Below are positions 8,632 to 18,205 of a DNA stretch of 50,817 nucleotides, piece after piece. The translations under genes and the position numbers were made by a program. Source of the DNA: CAYRFQ01 sp964423615 (GTDB taxonomy: Bacteria; Planctomycetota; Planctomycetia; Gemmatales; Gemmataceae); the NCBI GenBank assembly GCA_964423615.1, contig CAYRFQ010000048.1, positions 1 through 50,817 on the forward strand, given 5' to 3'. Position 1 is the stretch's first letter. Each line of letters opens with the position of its first letter. Under the pieces are notes generated by a model that had not been told where the DNA came from, did not search any database, and saw only the letters and a program-made list of their open reading frames with translations.

Positions 8632-8908
8632 TCCTGCAATCCCACTTCAACGTCTTCAGGCTCGGTGGTTGCCAGGAAACCACCTCCTTCTTTCTCCATC
8701 GAGCCATCTATTACCAGGGAAGTTGTAACCGAGACAGTCCTTTTAATTGTTACTACACGAACGACATCCAATCGCCTGAGATACAAAACAATTCCTCGGA
8801 TAGTTTTTACACGACAACTCCACCACAAACAGCTAAACTCATGTCCATCGGAGCTTTCCCTCCCAAGCTACCCTTGCTACTTAATCTGTCTATATTGGAG
8901 ATAGGGTT

Positions 8909-11665
8909 GTGCGTGAATTCCTAGTTCTTCAGAAACGAATAGGAGCAACGTTTCTGTTCGTCTTTCTTTTGTTTGGTCCAGCTGGCAGTTCGCTCCAAGC
9001 GGATCCAACCAATCTTGCGAAAGAGTCTTACATCAAGCCGCCGAAGGTCATCGTGGATGCCCTCGCGGCTCCTTGGCACAAGAACGTAAATCTGACCAAC
9101 ATCAGTCCCGACGGGAAAAAGTTCCTTGTGCCCAAAACCGGCGGGATGCCATCGCTTGCAATGATGGCCAAACCCTACGTCAATCTTGGCGAGTCGATGC
9201 TCGACCACGTCGCTTGTTGCTCACGATCTTTGTGGCTCAGCAGTGGGGAAGGATATGACATCTTCGACCACACGACCGGAGAAACCGTCTCCTTGCAGGT
9301 TCCAGATGGAGCACGAGTGAGTCAGCCCGCGTGGTCTCCCGACGGTGGAAAAGTGGCCTTCTTGGCATTATTCAAAGACGCCGTCCATCTCTACCTCGCC
9401 GACGCCCGCACTGGTTCAACCCGACGCCTGACGACTTCCCCCGTTTTGGCCACATGGTCCACTTCTTTCCAATGGTCTGCAGACGGAAAACATATCCGCA
9501 CCGTCTTGCTTCCTGATGAAGGCAAGCGTCCGGCCCCGAAGCAGAACGGAATCGCTGCGGAACCCAAAGTACGAGTCAGCCGCAAAGGCAAGACTCCGAG
9601 TCGGACATACCGCTTTCTCTTGGAATCCCCATTCGACCGCGAACTCCTCGAGCACTTGTCGACCGGACAACTCGCGCTGATCGACGTCGGAAGCGGGAAA
9701 ATCGAGAAGGTCGGCTTCCCCTGCATGGTCCGTTCGGTCAATAGCTCTCCGACGAATAACACCTTCCGCGTCACCACTTTGAAGAAACCGTTTTCGTACT
9801 ACACTCCCACGTCCCGGTTTGGATCCAAAGAGGAGATATGGGACCGAGAAGGAAAAGCCCTCCAAAAGTTGTCTGACCGTCCGATACGGGAGACGACTTC
9901 TTCCAAGAAGACAACGACTCCCACCAAGAAATCGGACAAGACCGACAAATCCAAAGAGACGAAAACAAAACGCTCCTTGGCTTGGCGACCCGACGGAAAT
10001 GGCATGTCCTTCCTGGAACAAGAAGAACCGCAAAAGAAAAGCAAGAAAGATGCGAAAGGGAAGGAAGAAAAGAAAACTCCCCACGACCAGGTGATGCAAT
10101 GGCTTCCGCCCTTCGGAATGAAGGACGTGAAGGTGGTCTATTCCAGTCCCCACAAAATCTCCAGCGTCCAGTATTCTGCTGATTGCCAAACCCTTTTCCT
10201 TAGTACCACTATCGACAGACGGGCTCACATCATCGCGGTCAATCTCAAGGAACCCAACAAGACGTACACGGTCTACAAGAGCGGTGGGAGTTCGAAAAAA
10301 ACGTCAGAGAAAACCAAAAAAGAATTCCGATCCACCGGCCAAGATGAAATGCTGGAGATCGAACAGGTTCGACGATTCAGTCGGAGTAGCGGAACTCGGC
10401 TCATGACCAAGTCCGTTGGCGGGGTCTCGGTGGTCCGAATGTCAAAGACCGGTGAAGTGTTCCTTCAAGGAACGACGAAGGAAGCTCCGAAAAAAACACC
10501 CACGCCAACCAAGAAATCGAAAGACGACGGGAAAACGGCCAAGGACAAAAAAGGAGACTCCAAAGAACTGGGCGGAGCCAAGAAAAATCCTGCGTCGAAA
10601 AAAACGGAACTCACTCGACCCCAAAGTCGACCGTTCATTGACCGCATCGACTTCAAGACTGTCAAGAAAACTCGCGTCTTCGAGGGAACGGGAGAAATGC
10701 TCGAAACCATTGTTGCCGTAGACGGAGACGATGTGGAACTCGTGTTCACGAAGCGGGAAAACGTCGACACAGTCCCGGACTACTACGCCTATGACGTGAA
10801 GACGAAGAAAGCCAAAAAACTCACGAACAACAAGAACTACATTCCCTGGTATCATCAACTCAAGGTACAGCGTTTCCAGGTGCGCCGGGTCGATGGCTTC
10901 AAGTTTTGGGTGAAAGTGACGACTTCTCCCAAGTCCAAAGGCAAGCTACCAGCGTTGTTTTGGATTTATCCCCGTGAATATTCCGATCAAGCGTCCTACG
11001 ACCGATCGACTCGGCTTCGGAGTCGGTTCCAGTCCAAGCGGTTTCGCACTCCTCGATCCCTTACGGCAACCTTGCTCGCTCAGCTCGGTTATGCCGTGGT
11101 TGAACCCGACATCCCAATCGTTGGTCCCTCGACGGCTGTCAACAAGAACTACATTCCCGACTTGCGGAATGGGCTTTGGGCCGTCATCGATACCCTCGAC
11201 AAAAAGGGCATCATCGACCGTGACCGATTGGCCGTGGGTGGACACAGCTATGGAGCCTTTAGCACGGCGAACGCATTGGCCCATACACCGTTTTTCAAGG
11301 CAGGCATCGCCGGCGACGGGAACTACAACCGAACACTCACGCCCATGTCCTTTCAGCGGGAACGACGATTCTTGTGGGATGCTCGCGAGACGTATTTGGA
11401 AATGTCTCCTCTCATGTGGGCCAACCGCGTGAACGGAGCCTTGCTCATGTACCACGGCATCGAAGACGCCAACACAGGCACGTTCCCAATCAATTCGGAG
11501 CGAATGTTTGCCGCCCTCGACGGATTGGGCAAGCCAACGGCGTTGTACATGTACCCGTACGAGGGGCATGGTCCACGAGCCAAGGAGACAGTCCTGGACA
11601 TCTGGGGGCGTTGGGTCGCGTGGCTCGATAAACACGTGAAGAACCCACCAAAGACGGACGACTAA
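8909..11665 (+). CDS. Secreted prolyl-oligopeptidase-family (S9) peptidase with lysine-rich inserts
   Basis: 918 residues. Start is GTG at 8909 with GGAG eight bases upstream, giving a signal peptide (hydrophobic core ~10-25, cut after 'SLQA' near residue 31). The N-terminal half has beta-propeller WD40-like features ('SPDGGKVAFLA', 'SADGKHIRTV'). The C-terminal alpha/beta-hydrolase domain carries the triad candidates S780 in GGHSYGAF, D853 in 'HGIEDANTGT' and H887 in 'YEGHGP', all intact, so peptidase or acylpeptide hydrolase activity in the periplasm or outside is likely. Oddities: long Lys/Thr/Ser-rich low-complexity inserts at roughly 332-356, 374-392 and 527-565, with the motif TPTKKS occurring in two of them. 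Single-gene transcription unit by spacing. Substrate unknown. Confidence 0.9.
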   Translation: MREFLVLQKRIGATFLFVFLLFGPAGSSLQADPTNLAKESYIKPPKVIVDALAAPWHKNVNLTNISPDGKKFLVPKTGGMPSLAMMAKPYVNLGESMLDHVACCSRSLWLSSGEGYDIFDHTTGETVSLQVPDGARVSQPAWSPDGGKVAFLALFKDAVHLYLADARTGSTRRLTTSPVLATWSTSFQWSADGKHIRTVLLPDEGKRPAPKQNGIAAEPKVRVSRKGKTPSRTYRFLLESPFDRELLEHLSTGQLALIDVGSGKIEKVGFPCMVRSVNSSPTNNTFRVTTLKKPFSYYTPTSRFGSKEEIWDREGKALQKLSDRPIRETTSSKKTTTPTKKSDKTDKSKETKTKRSLAWRPDGNGMSFLEQEEPQKKSKKDAKGKEEKKTPHDQVMQWLPPFGMKDVKVVYSSPHKISSVQYSADCQTLFLSTTIDRRAHIIAVNLKEPNKTYTVYKSGGSSKKTSEKTKKEFRSTGQDEMLEIEQVRRFSRSSGTRLMTKSVGGVSVVRMSKTGEVFLQGTTKEAPKKTPTPTKKSKDDGKTAKDKKGDSKELGGAKKNPASKKTELTRPQSRPFIDRIDFKTVKKTRVFEGTGEMLETIVAVDGDDVELVFTKRENVDTVPDYYAYDVKTKKAKKLTNNKNYIPWYHQLKVQRFQVRRVDGFKFWVKVTTSPKSKGKLPALFWIYPREYSDQASYDRSTRLRSRFQSKRFRTPRSLTATLLAQLGYAVVEPDIPIVGPSTAVNKNYIPDLRNGLWAVIDTLDKKGIIDRDRLAVGGHSYGAFSTANALAHTPFFKAGIAGDGNYNRTLTPMSFQRERRFLWDARETYLEMSPLMWANRVNGALLMYHGIEDANTGTFPINSERMFAALDGLGKPTALYMYPYEGHGPRAKETVLDIWGRWVAWLDKHVKNPPKTDD

Positions 11666-11692
11666 TCCATTCGTCGGAAAGTCACGCGGCTA

Positions 11693-11726
11693 CGCCGAAC
11701 GGGTCCCAGTGAGAACCAGTTCGGCG
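11693..11726. terminator. Hairpin between convergent genes
   Basis: CGCCGAAC (11693-11700) pairs with GTTCGGCG (11719-11726) over an 18-nt loop, between the S9 peptidase stop and the convergent sulfatase stop. Could serve both directions. Confidence 0.4.
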
Positions 11727-11753
11727 GGCCGGATTTGGACCCCAACCCCCTCC

Positions 11754-13133
11754 TTAGCGACCTTTTTGTAGCCCCTTCCGCGTTGGTGATTGCCAGGGCA
11801 CCATGTTTGCGCGCCGAATATGGGCATCCAACGCTGCATCCATCTCACGAAATACTTTCACCTGTCCCATACGAACATCTTGCTTCTGTCGCGAGTCAAC
11901 GTTCAAGTTATACAGCTCACGTTTGGCATTCGGTAAATTCTCCACCAACGTGAAGTCATTTCGGTACATAGCGTAGATATTCTTACCCTTGTACTTGCCG
12001 CCTTCCTTGCGGATGAAAAACATATCTCTCGCAAGGAGTTGTTTCTTCTTTTTGAGCAACAACGGGACTAATGACATACCTTCGATCTTGTGTCGGAACT
12101 TCGCGTTGGCGAACTCACAAGCCGTAGGAAATAGGTCCATAGTCAGAGCTGGTTGATCGTTCTTCGATCCTCTCGGAATAGACCCTTTCCACACAGCACA
12201 CATGGGCACACGAAGGCCACCTTCATACATACTGCCCTTGCCGTCGCGAAGTGAACCGTTGTTCGCTCCAAAACGCAAGGCTCCGCCGTTGTCACTCGTG
12301 AAGATGATGATTGTGTTGTCGTATTCACCGCTCCGTTGGAGAGCGTCAATCACTTGACCAATGCCGTGGTCCATGTGTTCGATCAACGCCACAAGTTTGG
12401 CCCGCTTCGTGCTGATGTTCGGCTGTCGCTTCGTGACCTTGGCAAGCCAGTCTTGCGGTGGTTGGATTGGGTCGTGGGGCGCGTTATACGCGAGATACAA
12501 GAAGAAGGGTTGTTGTTTTTTTGCGCGCTCTTGGATATATTCACTCGCCCATTGACTGAATAAATCCGTGGCGTGTCCCTTCGGATCGATGGTCTTCGTG
12601 TTCTTCCGCATGTAGTTAATGTTGTGACGACGATGTGTGTAATAGTTGTTCATCATGTCACCCAGAAAACCGTGGAAGAAGTCAAAACCCTTCTGGTTGG
12701 GGTGGGTCTCTTTCGTCAGTCCGAGATGCCACTTGCCGACCAGCGCCGTGTGGTAACCCGCGCGTTTGAGTACAGACGGAAGCAACACGGCATCGGGTGT
12801 CAGGTGTCCCCAACTGTGTCTTGCATGAGTCCGAATCACTCCGGGAACTCCAACCAACTCGGGATACCGCCCCGAGAGCAACGCCGCTCGCGTTGGAGAA
12901 CAAACACACGAATTCGCATAGAACTTGGTGAACTTCATCCCGGCCCGGAACAACTTGTCGATGTTTGGGGTCTGCAAGTCTTTCGCACCCTGACACGACA
13001 AATCGCCGAAGCCCAAGTCGTCTGCGAGGATGATGAGGATGTTTGGCTTGGTCTTGGTTCCGCCACAGAAGGCGAGTGAGGGAGCAGCCAGGGTAAAAAC
13101 AATTGAGAACAGACAAATTACCCTCTGGGACAT
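11754..13133 (-). CDS. Secreted sulfatase (arylsulfatase A-like, formylglycine type)
   Basis: 459 residues. Hydrolyses sulfate esters, probably of sulfated polysaccharides, outside the cytoplasm. Start at 13133 has AAGGA upstream and gives a signal peptide ('ICLFSIVFTLAAPSLAFC'); a longer frame upstream lacks support. Metal ligands D38-D39 in 'LADDLGFGDL', the modified cysteine C78 in C-S-P-T-R, 'GKWHLG' and 'TSDNGG' are all present, so it should be active after maturation by a formylglycine-generating enzyme (not in this window). C78 is followed by 'AALLSGRYP' as in the family. It lies 98 bp downstream of the damaged cytochrome c'-like gene on the same strand. Planctomycetes encode many sulfatases; the substrate cannot be told from sequence alone. 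Confidence 0.92.
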   Translation of the reverse strand: MSQRVICLFSIVFTLAAPSLAFCGGTKTKPNILIILADDLGFGDLSCQGAKDLQTPNIDKLFRAGMKFTKFYANSCVCSPTRAALLSGRYPELVGVPGVIRTHARHSWGHLTPDAVLLPSVLKRAGYHTALVGKWHLGLTKETHPNQKGFDFFHGFLGDMMNNYYTHRRHNINYMRKNTKTIDPKGHATDLFSQWASEYIQERAKKQQPFFLYLAYNAPHDPIQPPQDWLAKVTKRQPNISTKRAKLVALIEHMDHGIGQVIDALQRSGEYDNTIIIFTSDNGGALRFGANNGSLRDGKGSMYEGGLRVPMCAVWKGSIPRGSKNDQPALTMDLFPTACEFANAKFRHKIEGMSLVPLLLKKKKQLLARDMFFIRKEGGKYKGKNIYAMYRNDFTLVENLPNAKRELYNLNVDSRQKQDVRMGQVKVFREMDAALDAHIRRANMVPWQSPTRKGLQKGR

Positions 13134-13231
13134 AGTTCGTTCCTTGTTGGAAGGTGAAGGGAGGACGGGTAGGAGTCGAAGGTGATTCGAGAGCACTCGC
13201 AACGCCTCCGTTGTTTGGGTAGGACAGAAAC

Positions 13232-13871
13232 TTACAGTCGAAATTCTCTGTGGCATTGGTTGCAGTTGTTCTGAAGTGCGATGGCGGCTTTCTTCACGGC
13301 CATGGGTCGCTTGGATTGGACGGCTTGGATGAAATCAACGGCGCCTTTCTCCGTGTCCATCGAGTACTTGAGCCACCGAACTTTTCCGGGACGGTTCTTC
13401 TGATCCTTCTCCATCGGCAGGAAGCGCGTCACTCTGGCAATGGCTTGCACTCGATATTCCATCTTGATCAGCCCTGACGAATTGTTAGTAAGCCACCGGC
13501 CAGGAGACACTCGGCCCCGCGAGAGTCCACGGATCATCCGTTCGATTCCATCGAGTTCCCTGTCGAATTTCTTCTCGCCAACACCAAAGCCACCATGTTT
13601 GCGTTGGCTCGTCAAGTACATGATATTGAAAACGGCCTATTCATTATTATTGACCTGAGAGGCTTTGTTGACCACCGTCCTGGCCAAGTTGTCGATCTCT
13701 TCCTCTATCGTTCCTTTCGCGATGGCATCAGCCAGTTCATCCACTGGTCCTTTGAGGGCCTTGAGGATCCGCCTGGTAGGCTCGCCCGAATTCGGGATAC
13801 CGAAAGTCATCGACGCGAAGCCGAAAACCACAACTCCAAGGCCCCAATAGCGAGCGAGTAGAATCTTTCAT
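13232..13871 (-). pseudogene. Cytochrome c'-like gene with frameshift and in-frame amber codon
   Basis: Read on the minus strand, ATG AAA at 13871 with GGGGG just upstream would begin 'MKILLARYWGLGVVVFGFA', an ideal signal peptide, if one extra G (13865) is skipped. The frame then continues through 'PTRRILKALKGPVDELADAI', meets a single TAG at 13639-13637, and continues in the same frame to the end: 'MYLTSQRKHGG...', finishing 'CNQCHREFRL' with the haem-binding CxxCH almost at the C-terminus, as in four-helix cytochrome c' proteins. Ignoring the two lesions the product is ~212 residues. Both halves read as coding sequence, so the decay is recent or the lesions are sequencing errors. A shorter functional product starting in the second half would lack an export signal. 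Confidence 0.7.
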
Positions 13872-13945
13872 GTTTCCCCCAAAACGGCATGACTTTGCAA
13901 AACGAAATGTCTTGTTGGGCGATGGGAAAACAAGGCCAAGGAACT

Positions 13946-14080
13946 AGAGTTTATTGGCAACAACGATCAAATCGACACAACTGTTGTCTGACAAAGACTT
14001 GCGGCAAATCTATTGATTAGTTATAAGTGCCTGCTGCAGAACAACTTACAGTCATTCAGGCCTTATTGCCAATAAACTCT
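13946..14080. repeat. 135-bp element bounded by perfect 15-bp inverted repeats
   Basis: AGAGTTTATTGGCAA (13946-13960) and its exact reverse complement (14066-14080) flank 105 bp with no open frame. It lies 20 bp before the next gene's first ATG. It could be a MITE-like remnant or a leader RNA structure; no target-site duplication is obvious. Confidence 0.6.
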
Positions 14081-14100
14081 CTTTTTCATCTCAAACTGGA

Positions 14101-15165
14101 ATGAGACTTCGTAAACTGAATCATCTATATTTCCTCTTCTTGGCACGTACCATGCGGGAGATAAAAAGTGTGAGTGGCTACGCCATTGGAGAACGAATTT
14201 TCACGACCATCTCACACAGGAACCAAGGATCCAGAACTTTGCCGAAAACCATCCTGATTTGCAATCCATATTCTGGCACCTGTCATGCGAACTTGGAGAC
14301 GTTCACTTCCAGTGGTTGGGCTTCGAGCCACCAGCTTGACGTTCACGTGACAAAAAGCCCTGGGGACGCAACACGCCTCAGCCGGGAGGCGTGTGAGTCC
14401 GGCAAAGTAACGATCATTGTGGCTGGTGGCGACGGAACGATTGGAGAAGTAGTTAACGGCCTCGCTGGTCGGTTCAAAGACGTACGGTTGGGAATTCTTT
14501 CCACCGGGACTGGGAACGACTTTGCGCGATGGCTCGATATTCCGCTGGACCTCGAAGGCGCCATCGAAACCATTCTCGCGGAGGGGACTCGGTGGATTGA
14601 CGTGATACGGGTGAGTTCCGGAGATGAAGTCCTCAGGCACTTCGTGAATGTAGCCGTGAGTGCTGTCGACCAGGAGGGACAACATCGAATCGAGGCAGGC
14701 TTCAAAAATAACTGGGGATTACTTGGCTACCTTCAAGCCGGTTTCGAAGCGGTGACCGAAATCCACCCGCACAAGATTGAACTCACGATCGATGAGACAG
14801 AAATCATCAAGCTCGTGGGTTCGGTCATCGTTGTGGGGAACGGTGGTTCGATGTCCGCCGGAATTCCTGTGCTCCCACCCGCCAAAGTCGATGACGGTCA
14901 ATTGGACGTCGCTGTGTTTCGTCCGACCACGGGTGCTGGATTAGCGTTGCTCGCTCCATGGGTGTTGAGTGGGACTCACCTGGGTGGTGACCAAGTGCTA
15001 CATCGTACGGCGAAACGATTGACTCTCCGGGGAGAACCTCCGCTGAGCTTTTCGATCGACGATCATGTGTTTACGAGCGCACAATTTACGTTTGAGGTTA
15101 TCCCAAAAACGCTCGAAGTGATCGTCAGAGAATCCGAGACTGCCGAGACAGGACAGGGCAAATAG
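14101..15165 (+). CDS. Diacylglycerol/sphingosine-kinase-family lipid kinase (YegS/DagK-like)
   Basis: Up to 354 residues. Phosphorylates a lipid hydroxyl with ATP, probably at the inner face of the membrane. The catalytic-domain glycine motif 'AGGDGTIGEVVNG' (~107-119), 'GTGNDFAR' and the later 'DDGQLDVAVFRP' stretch are diagnostic of the DAGK family. The start is uncertain: ATG 14101 has only CTGGA before it, ATG 14152 has no site, while GTG 14170 has GGGAG nine bases upstream; the family similarity begins only at 'KTILICNPYSG', after all three. It is followed after 62 bp by a metallophosphoesterase on the same strand, likely co-transcribed. Lipid substrate unknown. Confidence 0.88.
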   Translation: MRLRKLNHLYFLFLARTMREIKSVSGYAIGERIFTTISHRNQGSRTLPKTILICNPYSGTCHANLETFTSSGWASSHQLDVHVTKSPGDATRLSREACESGKVTIIVAGGDGTIGEVVNGLAGRFKDVRLGILSTGTGNDFARWLDIPLDLEGAIETILAEGTRWIDVIRVSSGDEVLRHFVNVAVSAVDQEGQHRIEAGFKNNWGLLGYLQAGFEAVTEIHPHKIELTIDETEIIKLVGSVIVVGNGGSMSAGIPVLPPAKVDDGQLDVAVFRPTTGAGLALLAPWVLSGTHLGGDQVLHRTAKRLTLRGEPPLSFSIDDHVFTSAQFTFEVIPKTLEVIVRESETAETGQGK

Positions 15166-15227
15166 TCAGGAAGCGGCGTAGAGCCTGGTACCGAATCTGA
15201 GAGTGTCCCATCGATCGGAACAACTTT

Positions 15228-16091
15228 ATGTTGAAGCTATTTCACATTTCGGACCTGCACTTTGGCGAGGTGTATGTTCCCAAAGTAGGACAAGCCGTTC
15301 GCCGACTCGCCAACCGCTTGGACCTGGACGTGATTGTGGCCAGTGGAGACTTCACCCAACACGCACGGGAGGAAGAGTTCGTTGCCGCCCGAGAGTTCTT
15401 GGCGTCTCTTCCCGACGTGCCGCTTGTTGTGACCCCTGGGAATCATGATATCCCTCCTCGCTGGCAGTTCCGAGACTTCTGGACTCCATTTGCGTTGTAT
15501 CGCAAGCACATCCATACCGAACTCGATTACGCTGTTTCGCTCGAGGATATCCAAATCGTGTCCTTGAATTCGACCAGTTGGCTTGGTTCGCTCGTGCCGG
15601 GCCGACTGACGTCTCAACAACTCCGGTTCTGCGAATCCCGCTTCCAAGACGGCACGCCGGAACAAGTTCGGGTTGTCGTTATCCATCATCACATAGCCCC
15701 CGCGCCTGGGTGGAACGGTGGCGGTGAGATGGGGAATGCCAAACGGACACTCCAGCACCTGACCGACTTGAAGGTCGACATGATACTCGCGGGTCACAAA
15801 CACCGCGCTTACATCGGCAACTCACTCGATTTCTATTCCGGTGATCGGTCCCACGGAATTACGTTCGTCCAGTGCGGCACGACGACTTCTCGACGCGGTC
15901 GTGGCGCTGAACGAGAAAAGAACACCCTCAACGTAATCACCGTCGATGAAGACATCCTGGCCGTGACTCACTACATGTATTTCTCGGAAGTGGATGACTT
16001 CCGTGTCACTGGCAAACATCTTTTTCCGCGGTCTCTCCAAGGTCCATTAGGTCAACCCGCTGGCGAAGAAGGATTGGAGAAACAGCGTTGA
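15228..16091 (+). CDS. Calcineurin-like metallophosphoesterase (CpdA-like)
   Basis: 287 residues, cytoplasmic (no signal peptide). All five metallophosphoesterase blocks are visible: D9-x-H11 in 'SDLHFG', G40-D41 in 'SGDFTQ', G71-N72-H73-D74, a 'HHHIAP' block and 'GHKHRA'. This supports a dinuclear metal centre and activity on phosphodiesters such as cyclic nucleotides, or on phosphomonoesters; the substrate is not determined. It follows the lipid kinase by 62 bp in the same direction, so the two may act on linked phospholipid intermediates, which is inference. Confidence 0.88.
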   Translation: MLKLFHISDLHFGEVYVPKVGQAVRRLANRLDLDVIVASGDFTQHAREEEFVAAREFLASLPDVPLVVTPGNHDIPPRWQFRDFWTPFALYRKHIHTELDYAVSLEDIQIVSLNSTSWLGSLVPGRLTSQQLRFCESRFQDGTPEQVRVVVIHHHIAPAPGWNGGGEMGNAKRTLQHLTDLKVDMILAGHKHRAYIGNSLDFYSGDRSHGITFVQCGTTTSRRGRGAEREKNTLNVITVDEDILAVTHYMYFSEVDDFRVTGKHLFPRSLQGPLGQPAGEEGLEKQR

Positions 16092-16281
16092 CCACTTTCT
16101 CTTGCCGAAATCGCACGGCTCCAGCCCCCGACGAAGTTGGAGCGAGTTCCATTTGGATTGTGCCATTTCGGAAACTGAAACAAGTTTTCGACCTGTGTCT
16201 GATTGCCTGAATAAGGTTAAAAACCTGTCCTACGAGAGTCGTCCTGTCATGTTTGTCCCTTAGTTTGTTGCTACACAGTCT

Positions 16282-17571
16282 TTAGAAGACAAACGCCACC
16301 CCTGCTCGAAATCCGTGAAAGACACGAGTCTGCCAATCCTCGTAAGGCGGAGACAACGCTCCGTAGTTGAAGTCGACCGGTTCGGTGGCCGCCACTGTGT
16401 TGAAGGCCGCGAGAACGTCGTATCCCAAACGAACCTGGATGCCCTGTGTAGGATACCACCAAAAGTGAAGGCCTCCTTGCACAACAGGCGAGAAGTTGAA
16501 TTCGTTCTGGGCTCGAGAGGCTGCTGTCGCCAAGAACGGATCGGCGAGTTGATACTTGGCGCGTTCCTTAACAATGTCGAACATGACCGAACCTTGCAAG
16601 TCGACGGTCAAGGCGAAGCCACCAAACCGACTGCTCCCCAAGAACCAGTCATAGCCACACCCGATGGTACCACCGTAAAGTCGGTTCGAGACGACGTTTG
16701 TGTAAATGGCCTGGTCGGCAGGAGTCGTAAAGCCGGTGACGTCACGACTGGTCGTTCTCCACGTAAACCGCTCCCACATGATGAGCGCCCGGATGCCAGC
16801 GAGGCCATAGAACCGTCGCGTGTCAGTCTCCTCGATGGGAATGCGAACGTTGATGGCACCCATGTCGAATCGTTGGACAAAGTCGATATTCATCTCAGTC
16901 GCGGCATTCCAGATTCCGAACGTCGCTCCGACGTTGCCGACCCCCAAGTTCGTACCTTGGCCAGCATACTCAATCGGAAAGTTGACAACGGGAGCGGTGA
17001 TGAATGTGTCGGAGAGGCCGGGGCCGAATCCGAATCCCTGTGGAATAATCCCTGCTGTGGCAGAATACCGCGCGTCGGTCAAGTGCCACCAAACACCTTC
17101 GATCACGATGCCATCGCGAAAACGCCATCCGACAACTAATTCCATACCCGGTTGAAAGGTGACCGGCCCGCTGACGTCGTCGGTCTGCAAGGCGACTTCC
17201 CCACTTCCAACAGGCCTACCTGGAACCCCCCCGATCGAGCCATCGAAGTCAATGAATCCCCTTCGCCCAATGACCTGGTTTTCCATCGGATTCGTTTGTT
17301 GGAGGAACAAGCCGGAGAACCCGACGAAGATTCCACCTTCCTCATATCGCGGTCCCCCAAGAGGCAACGGATAGTTCGGAAAAGGAAACGGCGTTGGCGG
17401 CACTTCGACTTGAGCACGAGCCTCCGTTGGTACAAACAGTAGTTGTCCGACCACCCCCAAGAACAAGGCCAGCGTCAACAAGGTTCGGGTTCCGGGAAAT
17501 CTTGGCGTTCCTGGAAACTTACCGCTTGCGAAGCAAGCCCAAAGAGTCTGGGCCAGAGTTCGAGTACGCAT
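16282..17571 (-). CDS. Putative outer-membrane beta-barrel protein
   Basis: About 429 residues. The N-terminal segment has a hydrophobic core 'LLTLALFLGVVGQLLF' and an 'ARAQ' cleavage site, then a proline-rich stretch (VEVPPTPFPFP). The rest consists of alternating, aromatic- and glycine-rich short strands ('GGIFVGFSGLFL', 'ELVVGWRF', 'LHFWWYPTQGIQVRLGYDVL') and ends in 'RAGVAFVF' with a terminal phenylalanine, as expected for an outer-membrane barrel recognised by the BAM machinery. It resembles planctomycete BBP7-type barrel proteins in style, but I cannot confirm the family. Start among three nearby Met codons (17604, 17580, 17571) is uncertain; GGAGG precedes the last two. Role could be porin or structural. 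Confidence 0.7.
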   Translation of the reverse strand: MRTRTLAQTLWACFASGKFPGTPRFPGTRTLLTLALFLGVVGQLLFVPTEARAQVEVPPTPFPFPNYPLPLGGPRYEEGGIFVGFSGLFLQQTNPMENQVIGRRGFIDFDGSIGGVPGRPVGSGEVALQTDDVSGPVTFQPGMELVVGWRFRDGIVIEGVWWHLTDARYSATAGIIPQGFGFGPGLSDTFITAPVVNFPIEYAGQGTNLGVGNVGATFGIWNAATEMNIDFVQRFDMGAINVRIPIEETDTRRFYGLAGIRALIMWERFTWRTTSRDVTGFTTPADQAIYTNVVSNRLYGGTIGCGYDWFLGSSRFGGFALTVDLQGSVMFDIVKERAKYQLADPFLATAASRAQNEFNFSPVVQGGLHFWWYPTQGIQVRLGYDVLAAFNTVAATEPVDFNYGALSPPYEDWQTRVFHGFRAGVAFVF

Positions 17572-18117
17572 AATCCCCATCACCTCCATGACGCAGGCAC
17601 ACACACAGACTCGCCACGATCCCGATTTCGCGACTCGCCATCCCCTAGCGCAGGCGCCTTGTCTGCAGGCGGAGCCTGCGGCCCTGTTGCCCCATCTTCG
17701 ATCCTAAGCACCAAAGACACCAACTGTGTTCTCTGGTCGGTTTTTCACTTCGGACAGCCCATTTTGGTCTGGACAGGTCCGTCGCGAAAGAATCCAGTAC
17801 GGGGCGTATTGGGCATCCCGTCGCCTGTGAGAATGTACGGATTGCTGTGATTTCTTAGATTTTGGGAAGGGGAAAATAACAAACGGCAAATTGCTGTCAA
17901 TAGCAATTGCGCAGCAACTCACGGATTTTTTTCCGAAAGGAGGTGAGACGTGGAGTGTTGCCCTCTCGGCAACTTGGCTGGGGAACTTGATAACAAATCT
18001 GAAAAAACAAACAAGTGATATTTCGCTATGGTTCACCCTAAACTTTAGAAAAAATAGGAGGGAGAGATTTTTCCAGGTATTTATTGCTCGTGCTCTCGTT
18101 CGCACCTCTTGCTTCGT
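17572..18117. other. Non-coding stretch between purD and the barrel protein gene
   Basis: No gene is supported. A hairpin CTGCAGGC/GCCTGCGG (17663-17681) lies ~90 bp upstream of the barrel gene. The barrel gene promoter must be here. Overlapping open frames on both strands look like chance. Confidence 0.4.
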
Positions 18118-18154
18118 TCCCGGTGAAGTGAAAACGTGTGAGACTTCACCGGGA
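18118..18154 (-). terminator. Strong hairpin downstream of purD
   Basis: TCCCGGTGAAGT (18118-18129) pairs perfectly with ACTTCACCGGGA (18143-18154), a 12-bp stem with a 13-nt loop, 51 bp past the purD stop on the minus strand. No T-run follows. Confidence 0.6.
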
Positions 18155-18205
18155 CGTTCGCGTATGGTTCCTGCGAGTTGTTCCGCTTGGGTGGATATGA
18201 AACGC

